NCBI RefSeq assembly: GCF_003023845.1 | Contig: NZ_PYFT01000001.1 | Coordinates: forward strand, 434,001-498,000 | Source: Adhaeribacter arboris | Lineage (GTDB): Bacteria > Bacteroidota > Bacteroidia > Cytophagales > Hymenobacteraceae | Reading direction: 5' to 3' | Length of the DNA stretch: 64,000 bases | Shown: positions 53,584 through 63,587 of the stretch, in pieces | Layout: each line of letters begins with the position of its first letter | How positions within the stretch are numbered: the first letter of the stretch is position 1 | Position numbers and translations under genes: made by a program | The notes under the pieces: generated by a model | The model's input: the letters and a program-made list of their open reading frames with translations, nothing else | The model's database searches: none | What the model was told of the DNA's origin: nothing

Positions 53584-56352
53584 ATGGTTTACTTCTTCCA
53601 AAACAAATCTTTTAAGCTTACGCTCTTTTGTTGGTTAGTACTTTTACCCGGTCTGGCCATTCGCTCGCAAGCGCAATCTAAGCCTAATTACAAAATGTCG
53701 GCGGCGCATCCTTTGGCTAAAATTGGCTCGGAACTAGCCGAACTGCAGGCGAACCACAAAGCCGGCACCCATGGCATTCAAAAGCTAGGTACGGGTAAGC
53801 TGTCCAAGAAAAGCCTGTTGCAAATTCAAGGCGATTACGTGGTTATAGAAGCCGTAGCGGAACTTAACCAAACCGCGCAATTGCTCGCCGATCTAAAAGC
53901 AATGGGTATGACCCACGCCGCCGCTTATGGCCGCATGGTATCCGGATTAATGCCCATTAATAAGCTAAGTAAAGTGGCGGCTTTACCCAACTTGCACTTT
54001 GCCCGGCCGGCCTATAAACCCATTAATAAAGTTGGCGAGGTAACCAGCCAGGGCGATGTAGCCATGTACGCCGATTCGGTGCGCGAGTACCAGGTTTTAA
54101 AGGGTAAAGGCAACAAAATCGGGGTATTATCCGATAGCTACAATAGCCGGGGCGGCGCCGAAAAGGGAATTAAATCCGGGGATATACCGGGCAAAGGTAA
54201 TCCGAATGGCTATACTACTCCCGTAGAAGTGCTCGAAGATTATATAAATTTTAATAATATTGATGAAGGGCGGGCCATGATAGAAATTGTGCACGACGTA
54301 GCGCCGGCCGCCAAATTAGCTTTTCACACGGCCTTCCTGGGGCAGGCTAATTTTGCCCAAGGCATTTTGGATTTGCAAAAAGCCGGTTGTAATATCATTA
54401 CCGACGACGTGTACTACCCCACTGAACCTATGTTTCAGGACGGAATAATTGCTCAGGCCGTAGACGAAGTAGCTAAGAAAAATGTAGCTTACTTTAGTTC
54501 GGCGGGTAACAGCGCCCGGCAATCGTACCAGGCCAAATTTAAAAATTCCGGTAAAAACATAGTAGTTGATGGCGTAAATTACGGCGTAGCCCATGACTTC
54601 GGCAATGGCGATATTACCCAAACCATCCGGTTACTGAAGGGGGGCTTACTCAGTGCGCCGCTGCAGTGGGATGATCCTTTTTTCTCGGCGAGTGGTTTAC
54701 CGGGAGCAGAAACCGACTTAGATGTATTGGTTTTTTATCAAGGAGAATTGCTTACTTTTCTTTCTTCCCTGGAGAAAAACGTAGGCAATGATCCCGTGGA
54801 ATACCTGGGAATTACCACCGATACCAGCTCCAGCGCCGACCTGGAAATTGCTATCGTCAAGTACAGCGGTCCGGACCCTAATTACATTAAATGGATAAAT
54901 TTCGGCGATGCCGTACCCCAAGAACACGATACCAAAAGTTCTACCATTGTGGGCCATAGCAATGCCGCCGGAGCAGTTAGTACCGGGGCCGTTTTCTGGG
55001 GCCAAACGCCGGCTTACGGCACCCCCAAACCAATAGCCGAGGATTTTTCTTCGGCGGGCGGCACGCCTATTTTGTTTGATGCGGATGGAAAACGGATAAA
55101 AGAGGTAGTCCGGCGCAAACCGGAAATAATGGCCCCGGATGGCGGAAATACAACTTTCTTCTATCAGCTTTTTCAGGGTAAGTATTATTTTTTCGGTACT
55201 TCGGCGGCGGCGCCGCATGCGGCAGCCGTAGCGGCGCTCATGCAGGAATCAGCCGGCCAGAATCTAAGCCGGGAGAAAATTCTGCAGACCATGCAGGAAA
55301 CCGCCATTGATATGGACAAGCCTGGGTTTGATTATAATACCGGGTATGGTTTCCTGAATGCTTTTGATGCCGTAAATGCGGTAGCCGTTCCCGGTACCCG
55401 CTCTTTTGCCATTTTAAACGCGAGTAACGGCCAGGAGATCCAAACACTGAGCGAAGGCACGGTTATTAACCTGACAAGGTTGGCCACGAATAAAGTACGG
55501 TTCCGGGCTTTAACGGGTCCCATGCAAGTAGGCAGCGTGGTGCTGGAACTAAACGGTAAAAAAATTACGGAGAACAAAGCGCCCTACGATTACCCGAGTT
55601 CTTCCGACAGTTTTGAATTAGCGCCCGGCGATTATACTTTAACCGCCACGCCGTATTCCCAAACGCTGGGAAAAGGCGAGGCCGGCCTGCCCTTAACCGT
55701 TCATTTTAGAGTGCTGGAAGAAAAAATTCTTAGTTTTGAGTTGGTGAACGTGGCCACCGGCAAAATAATCAAAACTTTAGAAAACGGCGATCTTTTGTAT
55801 TTACCCGACTTACCGCAAAAACTTAACATACGAGCCATCACTAGTCCCGGTGAAGTAGGCAGCGTGCAGTTTAACTTAAATGGTATTCTCACCACCGAAA
55901 ACCTGCGGCCCTACGACTTAGCGGGTAATTCCGGGGGCAGCATTAATTTTACTACTGGCTTATACGCCCTTTCGGCCACTACTTACCCCGAAAATTTAGG
56001 TAAGGGCAAAGCGGGGGATACTAAAACTATTTTCTTTGGGGCCGCCAGCGTGCAAGCCGATGTAGCCGCTATCACGGATAAGCTGAACAATAAGGAGACA
56101 TTAACGGTATTTCCGAATCCGGTGGCTCAAAAAGCCAGAATTCAGTTTAAAGCATCTGAAACCAGTACGGCTTCGCTCACCATCTATAACCTGAATGGTA
56201 GTCCGGTAGCTACTTTGTACAAGGGCAGTGTAGAGGCGGGCAAGCAATACGAATTTGAATGGGATGGTGGTAACTTGCCCGGGGGGTTATACGTGAGCCG
56301 TTTGGTGACCAAATCAGGCGTATTGCACCGCACCATTAAACTGCAGAAATAA
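53584..56352 (+). CDS. T9SS-secreted subtilisin-like (S8) protease with two shared modules
   Basis: 922 residues. Signal peptide (~1-31). The S8 domain (~170-600) has IGVLSDSYNSRGG (Asp), AMIEIVHDVAPAAKLAF (His) and FFGTSAAAPHAAAVAALM (Ser). Two copies of the ~110-residue module also found in the lyases at 904 and 4787 follow (~605-712 and ~714-822). A type A T9SS sorting domain ends the protein (~839-922: VFPNPVAQKARIQF ... LPGGLYVSRLVTKSG). Secreted or surface-attached protease. Confidence 0.9.
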   Translation: MVYFFQNKSFKLTLFCWLVLLPGLAIRSQAQSKPNYKMSAAHPLAKIGSELAELQANHKAGTHGIQKLGTGKLSKKSLLQIQGDYVVIEAVAELNQTAQLLADLKAMGMTHAAAYGRMVSGLMPINKLSKVAALPNLHFARPAYKPINKVGEVTSQGDVAMYADSVREYQVLKGKGNKIGVLSDSYNSRGGAEKGIKSGDIPGKGNPNGYTTPVEVLEDYINFNNIDEGRAMIEIVHDVAPAAKLAFHTAFLGQANFAQGILDLQKAGCNIITDDVYYPTEPMFQDGIIAQAVDEVAKKNVAYFSSAGNSARQSYQAKFKNSGKNIVVDGVNYGVAHDFGNGDITQTIRLLKGGLLSAPLQWDDPFFSASGLPGAETDLDVLVFYQGELLTFLSSLEKNVGNDPVEYLGITTDTSSSADLEIAIVKYSGPDPNYIKWINFGDAVPQEHDTKSSTIVGHSNAAGAVSTGAVFWGQTPAYGTPKPIAEDFSSAGGTPILFDADGKRIKEVVRRKPEIMAPDGGNTTFFYQLFQGKYYFFGTSAAAPHAAAVAALMQESAGQNLSREKILQTMQETAIDMDKPGFDYNTGYGFLNAFDAVNAVAVPGTRSFAILNASNGQEIQTLSEGTVINLTRLATNKVRFRALTGPMQVGSVVLELNGKKITENKAPYDYPSSSDSFELAPGDYTLTATPYSQTLGKGEAGLPLTVHFRVLEEKILSFELVNVATGKIIKTLENGDLLYLPDLPQKLNIRAITSPGEVGSVQFNLNGILTTENLRPYDLAGNSGGSINFTTGLYALSATTYPENLGKGKAGDTKTIFFGAASVQADVAAITDKLNNKETLTVFPNPVAQKARIQFKASETSTASLTIYNLNGSPVATLYKGSVEAGKQYEFEWDGGNLPGGLYVSRLVTKSGVLHRTIKLQK

Positions 56353-56389
56353 ACTTCTTTTCTTTAGCTGACAAATTAGAACTTAAAAT

Positions 56390-56427
56390 AAAAAAGAACG
56401 GGATAGAATTTCCCGTTCTTTTTTTTA
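56390..56427 (+). terminator. Terminator between protease and amine oxidase
   Basis: AAAAAAGAACGGGA / TCCCGTTCTTTTTT stem with a long T run; can also serve the converging gene at 56490. Confidence 0.9.
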
Positions 56428-56489
56428 CCCTTATTGCAAAATTTATCTTTCCGAGCAATTATAATAAAGGAAGAGGAGTAAAAGTAACA

Positions 56490-57959
56490 TTAAGCTTGAT
56501 CTATTTCCTTCGCTACGCGGTTAGCGGAGCGAGTGGCGGCTTCCATGCCCCAGTTTAAATTATCGGCGTAGGCACCGGCAAAGTGAATGCGACCGTGCGG
56601 CTCCATGACGTGGGGCCATAATTTTTTAAGGCTACCCATCGGGAAGTTCAGCCGTTCGCAAGTAAAGGCGTATTGTTCCCGCGGCCAGTCTTTTACCAAA
56701 GCTTGTTCAATGGTGTCCTGCTTGCCGGGGTATACTTCCCGGAAAGCGGCTATGGCGCGTTGGGGAGTAGTGCCGCCCGGCCCCATGCCCATTAAAGCCA
56801 CCCGGTGCGTATCTACTTCTTCGGCTACCTGCCAAATGCCGCCAATATCCGGATGGTTCAAATCCATGTTAATGCTCAAATTATCTTTCAGCCAGAATTT
56901 AGAGCTGGCCTGAAATACAAAACGTGCGTACGAATCATACGCAATGTGGTCAAGGACGTACTTTTTTTCGGCGGGCAAAGCAGGTTCTACGGGTATTTTA
57001 CTGAATGCCGGCAGTGGAATGCAATTGGCCAGGTAATCGGCGGTTATTTCTTTTTCTTTACCAAACTCCAGGTATTTAACAGTAACTCCTTTGGGCTGGT
57101 GCCGGATGCTGATAATCGGCGAGTTTAATTTTACCCTTTCCCCTAGTTGTTTAGCAAAAGCATTGGGCAAACTTTGGTTTCCATTTTGGAGCCGGAATAC
57201 TTTTTTCGGGAAAAGCGGTAAACCTCGCATTTGCAGGATAGCCTGGCGCCATAATTCAAATTGAGCCGAGGTTTCCTGGCCCCCTAAAAACTCCAGGGCA
57301 GCCGGGGAGGCGCCTTCCTTCCGGTAAATGTCAGCAATGGGAGTCGTATCTAGGTGGTCGTAGCCCACGCCAAAAGGTTGGTACTCATCTTTAAATTTGC
57401 TTAGATAAGGCTTCGTGTATAATAAATCCAGTTCCGGCCATTCATTCTCGCTTAAATATGTAATCTCCCGGGCATTAAACCCGAATTTTTTCAGTACCGT
57501 TGGGTCCCGCAGCATTTCTTCGGAATAAAACTGACCTTTAATGCGTCGTAAAATATTGTCGCGCTTGGGGTAAGGGAGTACCGTTAAGTTAAATTGTTTG
57601 GCGTAATTCCAGAATAATTCGTAACCGGGTTGGGTAATATTTTCGGCCCCAAAATCGGCGTACAATCCATCTGATAAGCCGTCTCTAACAGTGAGGATAT
57701 GGCCGCCGTGCCGCGGCGAACCTTCTAAAACTGTTACATCATGTCCTCGTTTCATTAATTCGTACCCGCAGCAAAGTCCGGCAATACCCGCTCCAGCCAC
57801 AATAACCTTTTTGCCCGCCGGATTAGCCGCCGGGTTCGTTTCCGGTGCTTGTTTTTCGGGGTGGCTTTGCTTAGGTACTAAATCGGGAGTTATAATAGAA
57901 GAACCCAGACCCGCTATTACCGTGGATTTGAGAAAATCTCTGCGATTAACTTGTTTCAT
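56490..57959 (-). CDS. Tat-exported FAD-dependent amine oxidase
   Basis: 489 residues from ATG 57959, chosen because it starts the twin-arginine signal NRRDFLKSTVIAGLG; 29 upstream in-frame codons are AT-rich and non-conserved. The Rossmann FAD motif VIVAGAGIAGLCCGYEL follows (~50), then GGHILTV. The C-terminus has GRIHFAGAYADNLNWGMEAA, the FAD-binding end of monoamine-oxidase-like enzymes. A periplasmic oxidase. Substrate unknown; the eut genes nearby are suggestive, but ethanolamine is not a known substrate of this family. Confidence 0.85.
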   Translation of the reverse strand: MKQVNRRDFLKSTVIAGLGSSIITPDLVPKQSHPEKQAPETNPAANPAGKKVIVAGAGIAGLCCGYELMKRGHDVTVLEGSPRHGGHILTVRDGLSDGLYADFGAENITQPGYELFWNYAKQFNLTVLPYPKRDNILRRIKGQFYSEEMLRDPTVLKKFGFNAREITYLSENEWPELDLLYTKPYLSKFKDEYQPFGVGYDHLDTTPIADIYRKEGASPAALEFLGGQETSAQFELWRQAILQMRGLPLFPKKVFRLQNGNQSLPNAFAKQLGERVKLNSPIISIRHQPKGVTVKYLEFGKEKEITADYLANCIPLPAFSKIPVEPALPAEKKYVLDHIAYDSYARFVFQASSKFWLKDNLSINMDLNHPDIGGIWQVAEEVDTHRVALMGMGPGGTTPQRAIAAFREVYPGKQDTIEQALVKDWPREQYAFTCERLNFPMGSLKKLWPHVMEPHGRIHFAGAYADNLNWGMEAATRSANRVAKEIDQA

Positions 57960-58705
57960 GCTAAGAATATTTAAAAGATAAACTACTATATAAATGCGGG
58001 TGATTTGTTCCGGGAAGATGCAGTTCAAGAGACAGGTAATATACATTTTAATTTATTCACTCGTATTATTTTAAGACAATTTTTTACCAAAGCCATTTTA
58101 AGCAAAAGAAGGCAGGATTTTATTTAAATGATAAAGTGAATTTTACCGAAAGCAAAATGTAGTTTTTTTCTTTTAAAGAATTTTAAATGGCCTTCGATTC
58201 TATTTAAAACGAAATTTGCGCAAACGGTTGCGCAAGCCAAGAACCGCCTTTTTGCCTTTATTTTCTGGGCTATAAGCAAAAACAGCTTGATTAAAAACTT
58301 AAATAAATGTATATTGAAGCTATAAGGAAAAATTGGCGGTCTTACTAAAGTTAAATTTTTATTAACTGATTGCCCGTTTAGCAAAACGCAGTTTTATTCC
58401 CGCTGACTTAGGTGTACCAGTAAAACTCCGGTCGGCTACAATGAAAGGCGAAATGAACAGTAATTGGTCATTTTACCTAATTAATCTTTCAGTAAGCTCA
58501 ATAGGATATTTATAAACAGCACTATTTCTTTTTTATTTAGCTGGAGAAGTAAATAAAAAAAGAATATTTTTTGAATTATTAAACGGCATTCTCGCTCAAC
58601 TACCCTATAAATTCTAGGCACCTATTAAATTTTTACCCGCTTAGAATAGTAGGCATCAAAACAGTGAACAGAAGATAATTATACCTAACTGATTAACCTT
58701 AAGCT
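57960..58705. other. Divergent intergenic region before susC
   Basis: About 745 bases of AT-rich DNA with promoters for the oxidase and the SusC gene. ORF 58124-58384 is low-complexity and not supported. No anti-sigma or regulator gene is present here. Confidence 0.5.
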
Positions 58706-61700
58706 ATGATAAATTCTACCCTAAAATTAATCTTCAGCTTTCTTTTACTATCGGCATGTATTCCTGTATATGCCCAACAGCGATCCATTAAAGGCAAAGT
58801 CACCGATTCCGACAAAGGGGAGGGTTTACCTGGGGTATCTGTATTGGTAAAAGGAACTACCACCGGTACTTCTACCGATGTAAACGGCAATTTTGAATTA
58901 GCGGTACCCGGCGATAATGCCCGCTTGGTAGTATCATACGTAGGTTTCGTATCGCAGGAAATAGCGGTAAATAATCAGTCTACTTTAAATGTTACTTTAA
59001 AACCTGATGTGAAAGCCTTGGAGGAGGTAGTAGTAGTAGGTTTTGGTACGCAGAAAAAAGCCGATTTAACCGGAGCCGTGGGAGGGTTGCGGGGAGAAGA
59101 TGTGGGGATTACTTCCAAGCCCATTTCCAGCCCCGACCAAATACTGGCCGGCCGGGCCTCCGGGGTAAGTATTGCTAACCGCAGCGGCGATCCGGGTGCG
59201 CCGATAAACGTACGTATCCGGGGTATTGGTTCGCCCGGCGTGAACCAACCGTTATGGGTAATTGATGGCGTACCGATTGTACAAACCGAAAACCTAACGG
59301 TAAATACGGGTTCCAACACCGAATCGAACCCGCTGGCGGGTATTAACCCGAGCGATATCGAATCCATTGACGTTTTAAAAGATGCTTCCGCCGCCGCTAT
59401 TTACGGCGCTCGGGCGGCTAACGGGGTTATTATTGTAACTACTAAAAGGGGCAAAGACGGCAAAGCTAATTTTACGTATGATGGCTACGTGGGCAAGGGT
59501 TCTACGCAAAAAAGGCTGGATGTACTCAACGTAGAGCAGTACATTGATTTGCAGCAAGAGTTAGGTCGTGATTTTAGCCAGTTTCGGGGCCAGCCTTTCG
59601 TGGATTGGCAGGATGCCGTATTCAGAACTTCCACCATTGTTAATCATAATATTGCTGTTTCGGGCGGATCGCCCACCGCTAATTATTTTGTGGGGGCCGG
59701 TTACTACGATCAGGACGGTATTGAGCCGGCGCAAGGCTTTACCCGTTATTCCATTAAAGCCAATTCGGATATAAGTGTCGGTAAAAAACTAAAATTCGGG
59801 GAGTCGCTTTTACTCAGTTCGGTTAACCGCTTAACGCAGTCCGAAAGTGGCTCTTTCGCGGGTATTGGTGCGGCGGATAACGCGCCGTATTTTAAAATTT
59901 ACGATCCGAACGGTCCCTTGGGCTATAACCCCGAAAATACTACCACTATTGGCGAAGGCGGGGATGCTTCCAATATTCTTTTACGCACCGATACGCGCGT
60001 AAATTCTACCCGGATACTTAACCGGAAAGTATTGGCTAGTATATACGGCGAGTGGGAAATTATTTCCGGTTTAAAATACAAAATAACCGGGGGCGTGGAT
60101 TACAACGTCGGCAGCGGCGATTTTTTCCAGGAAGCAATTGCGTTTGATAATATTACGCCTCGCAGTTCTATCTTAGTGCAGGAGCGCCCCATCGAATTAA
60201 CCACTAACTTAAGCCACACCCTTACTTATAATAAAGTATTCGGCGACCACAGCCTTACGGTGCTGGTTGGGGAAGAAGAAACCAACTTCCGGTTCGATAA
60301 AGTACGGCTGCAAGGGAATAACTTGTTTAATTCGCAGATTCAATTTGCTTCTACCGGCTCTTCGGTTTCCGCGGCGAATGAGGCGGACCACTGGGCTTTA
60401 CGGGGTTATTTAGGCCGGGTAAATTACTCGTATAAAGGCCGTTATTTATTTACCGCTAACGTCCGGAACGATAATACTTCCCGCTTTGCCAAAGGTAACC
60501 GTTCGCAAACTTTCCCGTCATTTTCGGTCGGTTGGCGTATTAGTGAAGAAAATTTCTTCCCGAAAGGAAACGTAGTGGATGATTTCAAAATCCGGGGTAG
60601 TTGGGGACAATCCGGTAACCAGTTTACCGGGGCCAATTTTGCCTTTATGTCTACTCTTAAAACCACTATCTTTTACCCCATTGGTACGGGCCAGGTAATT
60701 ACCCGCGGTCCCGCGCCCGTTAATTTTGCCAACGAAAAGCTGCGCTGGGAAACCAGTAATCAGCTGGATATTGGCACCGATATTAGTTTGCTGCGGGGTC
60801 GGATTGAGATAACCGCCGACTATTACCACAAAGTTACCAAAGACGTATTAATTGGCTTGCCCATTCCGTTTACATCCGGTTATTTTCTGCCGGCCGATGC
60901 CAACGTAGGCGAAATTCTGAACCGCGGGTTCGAACTGGCGGTTAATTACCGGAACAAAATTGGCGAAATTGGCTACAGCGTTGGGGGCAACATTACTACC
61001 GTGCATAACGAAGTGTTAGATTTAGGCACCATTCCGGAAATTATAACCGGGGTTAGCGGCGCTTCCACGCACCGCACTACCGTTGGCGAACAATTAGGCT
61101 ATTTCTACGGCTATAAAACCGATGGTATTTATCAGACCCAGGCCGAAGTAGATGCGGCCGTGCCCGATGCTTTCTCTTCCGGCCGGGCTCCCGGTGATAT
61201 CCGGTTCGTGGATGTAAATAATGATGGTAAAGTAGATGCGCAGGACCGAACTAAAATTGGTAATGCTAACCCTACTTATTTTTACGGCATAAACGCTTCT
61301 GCCAGTTACAAAGGTTTTGATCTTTCCCTTTTACTGCAGGGCGTAGGCGGAAATAAAGTTTATAACGAAGCCCGGGCTGGTTTAGAAAGCATGACGGGAA
61401 GTGGTAATTCTTCGTCCCGCGTCCTGGATCGGTGGACCGAAGCGGGTTCGAGTAATTCTATGCCGCGGGCTGTGCAAAACGACCCGAATGGAAATAGCCG
61501 TTATTCTGACCGCTGGATTGAGAATGCCAGCTTTATGCGGATTAAAAATGTGCAGATTGGTTACGCGCTACCCAGTGCTAAACTGCAAGGCTGGACGAAC
61601 CAATTCGTTTCAAAAGTCCGCATCTACGTGGCGGCCCAAAACCTGCATACCTTCACCAAATACTTAGGTTTCGACCCGGAAGTAACCCGGGGCTTTAGTT

Positions 61701-61795
61701 TCCAGAAAGGAGATGTAGTATTAGCTAATGGTCAGGACCCCGGCAATTCGCCGCAGCCTAAAATTTACCAGGTGGGGGTTCAAGTTAGTTTTTAA
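58706..61795 (+). CDS. SusC/RagA-type TonB-dependent transporter
   Basis: 1029 residues. Signal peptide (~1-24), a carboxypeptidase-regulatory-like domain (~28-105: IKGKVTDSDKGEGLPGVSVL), then TonB box-like EEVVVVGFGTQKKADLTGAV, plug domain (~115-235, IDVLKDASAAAIYGARAANG) and a beta-barrel to the C-terminal Phe. Imports oligosaccharides or other large nutrients in partnership with SusD encoded next. Confidence 0.95.
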   Translation: MINSTLKLIFSFLLLSACIPVYAQQRSIKGKVTDSDKGEGLPGVSVLVKGTTTGTSTDVNGNFELAVPGDNARLVVSYVGFVSQEIAVNNQSTLNVTLKPDVKALEEVVVVGFGTQKKADLTGAVGGLRGEDVGITSKPISSPDQILAGRASGVSIANRSGDPGAPINVRIRGIGSPGVNQPLWVIDGVPIVQTENLTVNTGSNTESNPLAGINPSDIESIDVLKDASAAAIYGARAANGVIIVTTKRGKDGKANFTYDGYVGKGSTQKRLDVLNVEQYIDLQQELGRDFSQFRGQPFVDWQDAVFRTSTIVNHNIAVSGGSPTANYFVGAGYYDQDGIEPAQGFTRYSIKANSDISVGKKLKFGESLLLSSVNRLTQSESGSFAGIGAADNAPYFKIYDPNGPLGYNPENTTTIGEGGDASNILLRTDTRVNSTRILNRKVLASIYGEWEIISGLKYKITGGVDYNVGSGDFFQEAIAFDNITPRSSILVQERPIELTTNLSHTLTYNKVFGDHSLTVLVGEEETNFRFDKVRLQGNNLFNSQIQFASTGSSVSAANEADHWALRGYLGRVNYSYKGRYLFTANVRNDNTSRFAKGNRSQTFPSFSVGWRISEENFFPKGNVVDDFKIRGSWGQSGNQFTGANFAFMSTLKTTIFYPIGTGQVITRGPAPVNFANEKLRWETSNQLDIGTDISLLRGRIEITADYYHKVTKDVLIGLPIPFTSGYFLPADANVGEILNRGFELAVNYRNKIGEIGYSVGGNITTVHNEVLDLGTIPEIITGVSGASTHRTTVGEQLGYFYGYKTDGIYQTQAEVDAAVPDAFSSGRAPGDIRFVDVNNDGKVDAQDRTKIGNANPTYFYGINASASYKGFDLSLLLQGVGGNKVYNEARAGLESMTGSGNSSSRVLDRWTEAGSSNSMPRAVQNDPNGNSRYSDRWIENASFMRIKNVQIGYALPSAKLQGWTNQFVSKVRIYVAAQNLHTFTKYLGFDPEVTRGFSFQKGDVVLANGQDPGNSPQPKIYQVGVQVSF

Positions 61796-61837
61796 TCGAA
61801 TAGGTTTATTCCGCTTTTCTTCATAAAGCTACAAATC

Positions 61838-63373
61838 ATGAAAAAAATATCTATTGTCTTTTTGGCGGCCTTTTTAACTCTTAATTCTTGCAATAACCTG
61901 GATCTGGTACCCTTAGATAAGCTTACCTCCGGCGGCTTTTATAAAACGGCGGCCGACTTCGACGGGGCTATCTTTGCTTCTTATTCTTCGATTCAGGATT
62001 TTTGGGGAACCAGTACGGAAACCTTGGGGGAAATGGGCGAATACTGGAAAATTTCCGTAGTAACTTCCGATGATGTAGCCGCCGATGTGGAAGCCGGGAC
62101 GGACGGTATCTCGCGGGATGCCGATAACTTAATTATCCGGTCCAGCGATAAGCCTTTTGCTGCCGTTTATACCCAAATTTACGAAGGTATCTTACGGGCT
62201 AACCTGGTACTGGAAAACCTGAATAATGAAAACCAATTAACCGCCGAGCAAAAAACCAGTTTAGAAGGAGAAGCAAAATTTTTACGCGCTTTCTTTCATT
62301 TCGAAGCCCTGAAGCTCTGGGGAACCCCACCCATTGCCACCGAAGTGCCCAAAAATCTAAATAACTTGGCATTGCCGAATGCTACTCAGGAACAATTATT
62401 TACGCAAATTCTGGCTGATTTTACCGAAGCCTACAATAAGCTACCTGCTACCTGGGACGATGCTAATAAAGGCCGCGCTACTAAATATGCGGCGCAAGCC
62501 TACCTTGGTAAAGTAAACGTCTGGAAAAAAGACTGGCCCGCCGCTATTGCGGCGTTCGAAGATGTTATCGCTGCCGGTCCTTATAGCCTGATTAACACCG
62601 GTAATCCGCAGAAAGACCTGGACGATGTGTTTGCTTTTAATAATGAAAATAACCAGGAATCGATTTTTGAGGTGCAATACGGCGGCCCTTTCTCAGATGA
62701 TAACGTGTGGGTTTTTGACGATACTCACTCCGAAGCCTTTAAAGCCTCGCAGGGTACTACCCGTAGCTGGTACTGGGATGCTGCTAATGGCGCTCCGGGC
62801 GGCAAACTAGGTTGGTGGGCGCCTACCCAGGATCTGGTAAATGCCTACGAAGCCGGCGATGCCCGGTTAGGCGTGTACGTGTACCAAGCGGGGGATATGT
62901 ATTACACCTCCGACTATAAACCGGTAGCTTATAATCCGGCTTGGTCATCAACGGGCTATACCGTGAAAAAATACGTGGGAGCCCGGAATATGGTGCCCGC
63001 CGATAATTCTCCGAACCAACAAGCAAATTTTAACAACGAACGGCTGTATCGTTTTGCCGAATTAAAACTGTTGTACGCCGAAGCCTTAATTGCCCAAGGC
63101 AGAACCGCTGATGCAGCCCAGCAAATTAACGATATCCGGAATAGGGCCGGCCTAGCTAATTTGCCCGCTGGCGCAGATCTGACCCAGGCATTGCGCCGCG
63201 AAAAAAGACTGGAATTGGCTTTTGAACCGCACCGTTGGTTTGATATTGTAAGATGGGGAATTGGTCCGGAAGTGTTTGGTAGCAAATGGCAGGAGCGGTA
63301 CAATGTTTATCCTTTCCCGCAAACCGAAATTGACCGCACCGGCGGAACCTTAAAACAAAATCCAGGCTATTGA
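61838..63373 (+). CDS. SusD/RagB-type nutrient-binding lipoprotein
   Basis: 511 residues. Lipobox LTLNSC at ~18. TPR-like SusD core with EGEAKFLRAFFHFEALKLWG (~150), and a RagB/SusD C-terminal end with RNRAGLANLPAG, REKRLELAFEPHRWFDIVRW and FPQTEIDR. Caps the SusC channel at the cell surface and binds substrate. 42 bases after susC. Confidence 0.95.
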   Translation: MKKISIVFLAAFLTLNSCNNLDLVPLDKLTSGGFYKTAADFDGAIFASYSSIQDFWGTSTETLGEMGEYWKISVVTSDDVAADVEAGTDGISRDADNLIIRSSDKPFAAVYTQIYEGILRANLVLENLNNENQLTAEQKTSLEGEAKFLRAFFHFEALKLWGTPPIATEVPKNLNNLALPNATQEQLFTQILADFTEAYNKLPATWDDANKGRATKYAAQAYLGKVNVWKKDWPAAIAAFEDVIAAGPYSLINTGNPQKDLDDVFAFNNENNQESIFEVQYGGPFSDDNVWVFDDTHSEAFKASQGTTRSWYWDAANGAPGGKLGWWAPTQDLVNAYEAGDARLGVYVYQAGDMYYTSDYKPVAYNPAWSSTGYTVKKYVGARNMVPADNSPNQQANFNNERLYRFAELKLLYAEALIAQGRTADAAQQINDIRNRAGLANLPAGADLTQALRREKRLELAFEPHRWFDIVRWGIGPEVFGSKWQERYNVYPFPQTEIDRTGGTLKQNPGY

Positions 63374-63391
63374 TAATTTGCCAAATTACCA

Positions 63392-63435
63392 CCAACCGAA
63401 AAGGAGGGGCCATCTGGTTCCTTCAGTTCGGTTGG
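63392..63435 (+). terminator. Hairpin between susD and the FG-GAP gene
   Basis: CCAACCGAA (63392-63400) pairs with TTCGGTTGG (63427-63435) with inner AGGA/TCCT pairing. T tract is absent, so it may act as a partial attenuator or 3'-end protector of the susCD mRNA. Confidence 0.4.
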
Positions 63436-63587
63436 AAAATAATAATGGTACCAAGCTATTGTCTGGAACAGTTAAATTTTTATTTGTTTTTAGCTACCAT
63501 ATACAGAAATTTTCGGGCCTAAACTTTAAATATTAATTGCCTCCATACCATACCTATTTTAAGCTGTTAGTTGCCGGTAATCTAATA

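Noticed and set aside
58124-58384. 86-codon minus-strand ORF
   Set aside because: Low-complexity Phe/Lys-rich translation of AT-rich DNA upstream of susC.
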